NCBI GenBank assembly: GCA_905204225.1
Contig: CAJKZK010000045.1
Coordinates: forward strand, 1 to 12,915
Direction of reading: 5' to 3'
From: an uncultured Bacillota bacterium
Lineage (GTDB): Bacteria; Bacillota_I; Bacilli_A; RFN20; CAG-449
Length of the DNA: 12,915 nucleotides
Shown here: one piece after another, positions 6,072 to 12,915 of the stretch
Position numbering within the stretch: the stretch's first letter is position 1
Layout of the letters: the number at the start of each line of letters is the position of its first letter
The notes under the pieces: model-generated
The model's database searches: none
Told to the model about the DNA's origin: nothing
Seen by the model: the letters and a program-made list of their open reading frames with translations, nothing else
Made by a program: the position numbers and the translations under genes

Positions 6072-6117
6072 ACCCAGTGAACAAAACACTTTTTTATAAG
6101 TATTCATTTCACTGGGT
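6072..6117 (-). terminator. Long-loop hairpin, probable minus-strand terminator
   Basis: Perfect 10-base arms ACCCAGTGAA (6072-6081) and TTCACTGGGT (6108-6117) enclose a 26-base loop with a smaller ACTT/AAGT hairpin inside it. On the minus strand the stem is followed by TTAATTTTTTTT, a terminator-like T-run. On the plus strand no T-run follows, so it serves the lipoprotein gene poorly. It may have ended the decayed minus-strand gene beginning at 6444, or be an end structure of a mobile element. Confidence 0.45.
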
Positions 6118-6354
6118 ACATATTAAAATAAATTAGTTTGTTATCATTCATTAAAGAAGAAAAGATATAGTTTTATTTTATTCACTTATATAAACACTTT
6201 TAATAATTCTAATGATATTTGCTGTAGTAATTATAATAGACAACTAATATATAATAAAAAATGTTTATTTAATTTTGTTTTTCTTAAGAAATAGTTTCTT
6301 GTATTTCTTTCATTTATTTGGATATAATTTGATATTTGAATTTTGATGATCTTT

Positions 6355-6444
6355 TTATATTTCATTAAATTCAATATGGTTTGATATTGAATCATATGAG
6401 AATAAGTCTATAAATGTATTAATTTCTACTGACCGATTCATCAT
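6355..6444 (-). CDS. 29-codon ORF, small peptide or 5' remnant of a decayed gene
   Basis: The frame starts with two consecutive ATGs (6444-6442 and 6441-6439) after TAGGAG at 6454-6449, four to seven bases away, a well-placed ribosome binding site. It codes MMNRSVEINTFIDLFSYDS and ten more residues before TAA. Beyond the stop the same frame keeps a protein-like composition, interrupted by a TGA and a further TAA. It is therefore probably the start of a gene broken by mutation or internal deletion, though a short functional peptide cannot be excluded. The protein family is not recognised. Confidence 0.4.
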   Translation of the reverse strand: MMNRSVEINTFIDLFSYDSISNHIEFNEI

Positions 6445-6485
6445 TTTTCTCCTACTGAAGATGGTAGAAAATAAAATACAAGCAT

Positions 6486-6519
6486 AAAAAAAGACGAGCA
6501 TAAAATAATAATTGTCTTT
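6486..6519 (-). terminator. Candidate terminator of the restriction operon
   Basis: On the minus strand, AAAGAC (6519-6514) pairs with GTCTTT (6495-6490) across an 18-base loop and runs into seven consecutive T in total. It lies about 145 bases past the stop of the helicase-nuclease gene at 6664 and is the first terminator-like structure there. The stem is short and the loop long, so it is a modest candidate. Confidence 0.4.
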
Positions 6520-6655
6520 ATTTAAGAGAGCCAATTATTTCTGCCAGTATAAGTTCACTATTTATTAGTACTGCTTCTTTAAAAGATTTAATATCGGCAT
6601 AAATTTGGAATGTTTATTTCATTTAAAGTATAGCAGTATTTTTGGGGTTAGCAAA
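6518..6655 (-). pseudogene. Coding-like relic directly after the helicase-nuclease gene
   Basis: Reading the minus strand from 6655 gives FANPKNTAIL, stop, MK, stop, TFQIYADIKS, then FKEAVLINSELILAEIIGS and a TAA at 6520-6518. The last 30 residues are balanced and helical-looking, unlike random AT-rich sequence, but two stops interrupt the frame and no start signal is present. It begins within nine bases of the stop of the upstream gene. It is probably the 3' end of a lost gene; no family is recognised. Confidence 0.3.
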
Positions 6656-6663
6656 ATAAATTA

Positions 6664-8268
6664 TTATTTCAATTTTAATAATAAAGAATTTAAATATAAA
6701 TATGCCTCTATATCATCAACATAAATATTTAATGATTTTTTTCCTCTTGTAAACAAAACATTTAATTCATTTAAAAATAAATCAATTTCATCTATATGAT
6801 CTTTATCATATGAATCTTTATAAAACATTACTTGTTTTTTTCCTAAATTAATCATATGAATATTATTTAAAAATATAAAACAATGGTCTATGTCAAACGA
6901 TAATGCATGATAAGTAGTACCATAATAATTTAACGAATCAGCCCAAATCGAAAAAGAATCATCTCTATAATTTGCTTTCTTAAATATTATACCATCAATT
7001 TCTATTTCATCGACATTTGCTTGATTAACTGGTACATAAATTTTTTTAATACCATCTAGTGATTTATAATATTCCAAAAATTTCTTTTCATCATAAAATA
7101 ATTTAATTTGATAGTCATTTGGCAATTTAATATCTTTTGGTTTAGGATCTTTAATAGTTAAAAAACTTAATGCTTTATCAACAACATCGCTATATCTTCT
7201 TGTTTTTGTTATTTCTTTAGATGATACTTTAAACCCATAAGTATTTTTAAGTTCTTTTTCAAGTTCTTTTGCTTTTAATAAAGTTGAATTATTATAAAAA
7301 GCTTGTCTATTATCACCAAATAAATATGTCATTTTAGATTTTTTTATAATCTTAGCCATAACTTCAATAGGAATTCTTTGACATTCATCAACTATACTAA
7401 TCGTATCATTATCAATAAAATCTAAAAAGTAATTGGTATTAAAAGTTGCTCTTCTTTCAAAATAATATTTATGATTAAAATTTAAAGCATTATATAATTT
7501 ACTATTAACAATTAAAATTTTTGTATTTTCATTTTCAAAAAATAATCTTAAAGCTAAAACACTTTTACCAGTTCCAGCATGACCATATACAATAAATGCA
7601 TCTTCTTTTTCTATTTTATCAATTAATTTTAAATATAACTTATTTGTATCCTCATAAAAATTATACCTACCGTTCTTTATATCATCACAAATTTTTGCAA
7701 TTGATGCCAAATTAGATGTTTGCATTAAATAATCTTCAACATTTTTATATTCAGAAAATCCATTTATAACCAATTTTGCTTTTTCAAAATCTTCTATTTC
7801 AGAAATTTTTAATCCATTATAATAACCATAGACATATTTTTCATTCACAAAACCAATTACAAAATATGAATTTTTCTTTATTAATTGTGGTAAATGAGTA
7901 TTTTTCCTTTTTCTTAATTGTTCTTGCATTTTAGGTATTAAATCTTCTTCATCACCATTTTTTAATTCTATGTCTATAAGAATTGGATTATTATCTTTTT
8001 CTGCAATTGTTACTATATCTATTTCTGTAACATCTGTTGAATAATTAAAAATATAAGTCTTATCATCATCAAAATTTTTAAAAAAATCATTGTTATCCAA
8101 ATACACAAATAAATTTATTAAATTTTTTAATTCTTCTTTTTTAAAACCTTTCCACGAAAAAGCATTAAATGCATCAATTCCATGAAGATTATTGACATTA
8201 ATTGAATCTATTGAATCATATAAAAGATGTATTAATTTTTTATTAAATTTTAATCCTTTTACATTCAT
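6664..8268 (-). CDS. Nuclease-helicase fusion: PD-(D/E)XK-like domain plus DUF2075-type helicase
   Basis: The 534-residue protein has two parts. The N-terminal part (about 60-150) contains TEIDIV (81-86) and LIDIELKNG (97-105), with D84 and E101-x-K103 in the arrangement of a PD-(D/E)XK nuclease. The second part is a superfamily 1 helicase of the DUF2075 kind: Walker A GHAGTGKS (229-236), Walker B SIVDE (291-295), GDNRQ (318-322), TKTRRYSD (354-361), GTTYHALSFDIDHCFIF (450-466) and the C-terminal arginine motif LFTRGKK (505-511). Translation starts 17 bases after the hsdR stop, with GAGG before the ATG, so the gene is almost surely co-transcribed with hsdS and hsdR. Its place suggests an accessory defence role such as processing or degrading cut DNA. 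This is inference; it is not a known subunit of classical type I enzymes. Confidence 0.85.
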   Translation of the reverse strand: MNVKGLKFNKKLIHLLYDSIDSINVNNLHGIDAFNAFSWKGFKKEELKNLINLFVYLDNNDFFKNFDDDKTYIFNYSTDVTEIDIVTIAEKDNNPILIDIELKNGDEEDLIPKMQEQLRKRKNTHLPQLIKKNSYFVIGFVNEKYVYGYYNGLKISEIEDFEKAKLVINGFSEYKNVEDYLMQTSNLASIAKICDDIKNGRYNFYEDTNKLYLKLIDKIEKEDAFIVYGHAGTGKSVLALRLFFENENTKILIVNSKLYNALNFNHKYYFERRATFNTNYFLDFIDNDTISIVDECQRIPIEVMAKIIKKSKMTYLFGDNRQAFYNNSTLLKAKELEKELKNTYGFKVSSKEITKTRRYSDVVDKALSFLTIKDPKPKDIKLPNDYQIKLFYDEKKFLEYYKSLDGIKKIYVPVNQANVDEIEIDGIIFKKANYRDDSFSIWADSLNYYGTTYHALSFDIDHCFIFLNNIHMINLGKKQVMFYKDSYDKDHIDEIDLFLNELNVLFTRGKKSLNIYVDDIEAYLYLNSLLLKLK

Positions 8269-8285
8269 TAAATATTCCTCGTAAT

Positions 8286-11200
8286 TTAAATTAGTCCATT
8301 ATATTTATCAAAAAATAATTGCAGTTTTTCAATAACTCTATTTTTTACATCAACACGATTAACTGGAGCAAAATAAGATATTGGAGGAAGGATTTTATCT
8401 ATATCTGTACCAATTATTTTTAATTCACCATTTTCAAAACAATTATTCATAAATTGTATTGTATTTGTTTCTTTAAGATTTTCTTCATTAATAATTTTTA
8501 ATAAATCATTTGTATATTGTTTATTAACAAAAATTGCCCATTCATCTGATACATTTGTATTTGCATTAATTGAATTTATAAATGCTTCAATTAATAATTT
8601 TTTACTTCTTAATTCATAGCTAGAATCTAATGCTTTATGTATAAAAGCAACAATCGATCCATCTAAACAATTAGTTTCATGATATTTTTCTATAAGAAGT
8701 AAAATATAATCTATATTAATATCCATTGATTTAATTAATTCCATTTCAAATTCTAAATCATCAGACACATCTTCCTTATTTTCTTTATTCTTAGGTCTAT
8801 ATTTATCATGTAAATTTTGATATATACTCATATAATCTTGCATATCATAATCAGAAATTAATGTTTTACCTTCAAATTCATCAAAAGAAGATAATATATT
8901 TAATAATTTTAATAAATAACTAAACAATGATATAAATTCTTTTTCACTTTTTTCACCTAGTGGCATCATACCAACTGGATATTTATTTAACAATTTTTCT
9001 ATTACTTCACAGTATCCATCGTAATGTTTTCCATTTTCATCATAACCATTATAATATGATTCAAATGTTTTCATTAAAACAACACCTTTTGCATCTTTAT
9101 CACCAAATAAGCCAATAGCTTCTTCAGTTTTTTCTTGAAGATCTCTAAAACATACAATATTTCCATAGGTTTTAACTGAATTTAAAATTCTATTTGTTCT
9201 TGAAAAAGCTTGAATCAACCCATGATATTTAAGATTTTTATCAACCCATAATGTATTTAATGTAGTTGCATCAAAACCAGTTAAAAACATATTAACTACT
9301 ATTAAAATATCAATTTCTCTATTTTTCATTCGTAAAGAAACATCTTTATAATAATTACCAAACTTATCACTTGAAGTATCATAACTTGTTTTAAAAATTT
9401 TATTATAATCGTCAATAGCTGACTCTAAAAAATCTCTTGATGGAGCATCAAGCATAGATGTATCATCCGAATTTTCATCATCCAATAAAAATTCATCATC
9501 ACTTTCATTCACACCATAACTAAAAATTGTTGCAATTTTCAATTTTTTAGATTCCGGCCAATCTTTCATTTGTTTTTGAAATTCTTCATAATATGCTTTT
9601 GCAAATTTAATGGATGAAACAGCAAAAATAGAATTAAATCCATTAATATGACATTTCATATTTTCAACTTTAATTGCATCTTTTTTATCTGTTGCTAATT
9701 TTTCAATATTAATTATTTTATTAAATATGTAATTAGCTGAATATCGCTTAGTTTTTTGATCAAAATGTTCAAGAATATATTTTGTGACTTGTGAAATTCT
9801 TTCTGGTTTTAACAATATTTTTTCTTCATCAATTGCAACTATTTTTTTGTCTTTTATATTATTTTTTTCTTTTATAGTATTAACATAATCAATTCTAAAT
9901 GGCAATACATTACCATCTCTAATTGCATCAACAATAGTATATGTATGTAATTTTTCTCCAAAAACTTGTTCAGTAGTTGCAAGATTAACATTTTCAATTT
10001 TTAATTTTGCATTTATGGCAAAAATAGGTGTTCCAGTAAATCCAAATAAAAAATATTTTTTAAATGCTTTTATAATTAATGAATGAAATTGTCCAAATTG
10101 GGATCTATGGCATTCATCAAAAATAAAAACTACTTTTTTATCATAAATCTCATGTTCTTTATTTGCTTTAACAAAATTTGAAAGTTTTTGAATAGTAGTT
10201 ACAATTATTTTATATTCATGATAATTGCCATTTTTGTCTTTATTAGCTAATTGTCTTGCTAAAATTGCTGTAGATTTATTACCATTAGCACAACCTTTTT
10301 CAAATTTATCATACTCTTTCATAGTTTGATAATCTAGGTCTTTTCTATCTACAACAAATAAAACTTTTTCAACATCTTCTCTATTTGAAATAAGTTGAGC
10401 AGTTTTAAAAGAAGTTAATGTTTTACCACTTCCTGTAGTATGCCAAATATAACCTCCAGCTTTTTTACTTCCATAATATTTATAATTGTTTGCAATTTCA
10501 ATTTTATTAATAATTCTTTCTGTAGCAACAATTTGATATGGACGCATAACTAAAAGTAAATTTTCAGAAGTAAAAACACAATATTTAGTCAAAACATTTA
10601 GTAATGTATGTTTAGAGAAAAACGTTTTTGTGAAATCCATCAAATCATATATACATTTGTTATTTGCATCTGCCCAATATGAAGTAAACTCAAATGAGTT
10701 ACTTGTTTTTTTCTTACTAGAATTTAATTTTTTATTTTCTTTAATTTTTGCATTTCTTGTTGTATTAGAATAATATTTTGTTTCAGTTCCGTTTGAAATT
10801 ACAAAAATTTGAACATATTCATACAATCCACATCCAGACCAAAAACTATCTCTTTGATATCTTTCTATTTCATTAAATGCTTGTTTTATAGAAACTCCTC
10901 TTCTTTTTAATTCAACATGCACTAAAGGCAATCCGTTAACCAAAATTGTTACATCATATCTATTATCATAGTTTCCTGTTGATGTATACTGATTAATAAT
11001 TTGTAATTTGTTATTATGAATATTATTTTTGTCAATTAATTTAATATTTCTTTTATTCCCATCTTCACAATCAATTGCTTTTATATAATCAATTTGAATT
11101 TTCCATGTTTTCTCTTCAATGCTCTCTTTAACATTTGCAATTTCATTTTTAAAAAAATTATTCCATTCTTTATCAGTAAATTCATAATTATTTAATACCG

Positions 11201-11402
11201 ATAATTGTTTTCTAAAATTTTCAATTAAATCTTTTTCTTTATGAATTGATAAATATTCATAACTTTGACTTTGAAGCAATTTAATAAATTTTTGTTCTAA
11301 AGTTGATTCACTTTCATAAGAATTTTCAGTTGTTCTAATAGTTTCATATTCAGATACAACTGTATTTTCGTTTGTTGATGCAATAACTTGTATATCTACC
11401 AT
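8286..11402 (-). CDS. hsdR: Type I restriction enzyme, HsdR subunit (type IC-like)
   Basis: HsdR is the ATP-driven DNA translocase and endonuclease subunit, active in an R2M2S complex with HsdM and HsdS. The 1038-residue length is normal. The nuclease domain shows YDVTILVNGLPLVHVELKRR (149-168) with D150, E164 and K166, closely resembling EcoR124I-type HsdR. The helicase motor has Walker A TTGSGKT (322-328), the DECH box (429-432), TGTP (456-459), MFLTGFDA (705-712) and QAFSRTNR (731-738). All these catalytic motifs are intact, so the subunit is predicted active. The gene starts 16 bases after the hsdS stop with GAGGG before the ATG, and is followed after 17 bases by the helicase-nuclease gene. 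hsdM is not visible and should lie beyond the right edge. Confidence 0.97.
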   Translation of the reverse strand: MVDIQVIASTNENTVVSEYETIRTTENSYESESTLEQKFIKLLQSQSYEYLSIHKEKDLIENFRKQLSVLNNYEFTDKEWNNFFKNEIANVKESIEEKTWKIQIDYIKAIDCEDGNKRNIKLIDKNNIHNNKLQIINQYTSTGNYDNRYDVTILVNGLPLVHVELKRRGVSIKQAFNEIERYQRDSFWSGCGLYEYVQIFVISNGTETKYYSNTTRNAKIKENKKLNSSKKKTSNSFEFTSYWADANNKCIYDLMDFTKTFFSKHTLLNVLTKYCVFTSENLLLVMRPYQIVATERIINKIEIANNYKYYGSKKAGGYIWHTTGSGKTLTSFKTAQLISNREDVEKVLFVVDRKDLDYQTMKEYDKFEKGCANGNKSTAILARQLANKDKNGNYHEYKIIVTTIQKLSNFVKANKEHEIYDKKVVFIFDECHRSQFGQFHSLIIKAFKKYFLFGFTGTPIFAINAKLKIENVNLATTEQVFGEKLHTYTIVDAIRDGNVLPFRIDYVNTIKEKNNIKDKKIVAIDEEKILLKPERISQVTKYILEHFDQKTKRYSANYIFNKIINIEKLATDKKDAIKVENMKCHINGFNSIFAVSSIKFAKAYYEEFQKQMKDWPESKKLKIATIFSYGVNESDDEFLLDDENSDDTSMLDAPSRDFLESAIDDYNKIFKTSYDTSSDKFGNYYKDVSLRMKNREIDILIVVNMFLTGFDATTLNTLWVDKNLKYHGLIQAFSRTNRILNSVKTYGNIVCFRDLQEKTEEAIGLFGDKDAKGVVLMKTFESYYNGYDENGKHYDGYCEVIEKLLNKYPVGMMPLGEKSEKEFISLFSYLLKLLNILSSFDEFEGKTLISDYDMQDYMSIYQNLHDKYRPKNKENKEDVSDDLEFEMELIKSMDINIDYILLLIEKYHETNCLDGSIVAFIHKALDSSYELRSKKLLIEAFINSINANTNVSDEWAIFVNKQYTNDLLKIINEENLKETNTIQFMNNCFENGELKIIGTDIDKILPPISYFAPVNRVDVKNRVIEKLQLFFDKYNGLI

Positions 11403-11418
11403 AAAAACCCTCTTTCTT

Positions 11419-12915
<1,497 letters not shown>

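Larger units (their letters stand above)
6049..6663. other. Gene-poor region with hairpins and decayed coding remnants
   Basis: No intact ordinary gene is found. The stretch holds a long-loop hairpin (6072-6117), AT-rich sequence without clear signals (6118-6354), a 29-codon minus-strand ORF with a good ribosome binding site (6355-6444), a minus-strand terminator-like hairpin (6486-6519) and a coding-like relic with stops (6518-6655). The arrangement suggests remains of at least one minus-strand gene, possibly from a mobile element. Confidence 0.55.

Overview
This is a very AT-rich bacterial window that uses the standard genetic code: every tryptophan seen is TGG, and all complete genes end in TAA or TAG. 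Rex, a TetR regulator, DegV, a NitT/TauT-type ABC transporter and a lipobox-type solute-binding lipoprotein together suggest a low-GC Gram-positive organism of the Bacilli/Erysipelotrichia/Mollicutes-like kind. The species cannot be named from the sequence alone.

Layout. (1) 1-3098 is housekeeping. An ABC permease on the plus strand (73-885) faces the redox repressor gene rex on the minus strand (899-1531), and the two share a bidirectional terminator that overlaps both stop codons. A TetR-family gene (1613-2200, minus) and a degV gene (2283-3098, plus) are divergent. Their shared promoter region carries a 7+2+7 palindrome placed to control both. (2) 3099-5055 looks like an inserted or rearranged cassette. 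An 85-bp direct repeat (3120-3204 and 5003-5087) flanks it; the repeat carries the leader and first codons of the downstream solute-binding-protein gene. Inside are two arrays of short repeats at 31-34 bp spacing and an AAA-type ATPase with a DUF4143-like C-terminal half. The third repeat of the inner array contains the -35 box of the ATPase promoter. (3) 5056-6048 is a lipoprotein solute-binding protein of the same transporter class as the permease at the left edge. (4) 6049-6663 is a graveyard: a long-loop hairpin, a 29-codon ORF with a good ribosome binding site, a terminator-like hairpin and a coding-like relic with stops. (5) 6664-12915 is the 3' part of a type I restriction-modification operon on the minus strand: hsdS (incomplete at the window edge), then hsdR, then a gene for a predicted nuclease-helicase (PD-(D/E)XK-like N-terminus plus DUF2075-type superfamily 1 helicase). 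hsdM is not in the window.

The restriction system is the most notable content. Its specificity gene is open through at least parts of three target-recognition domains. It contains an uninterrupted tetranucleotide tract of 11.5 units between the second and third domains; loss or gain of one unit creates a stop directly after the tract. It also contains three perfect 12-bp units coding ELTA in the first coiled-coil spacer, a kind of repeat known in EcoR124-type enzymes to set recognition-site spacing by copy number. An identical 20-bp direct repeat sits at both conserved regions, 603 bp apart and in frame. The gene therefore appears built to vary in three ways: on/off or domain-number switching, spacer length, and domain deletion or exchange. 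The helicase-nuclease directly behind hsdR is probably a co-transcribed accessory defence gene.
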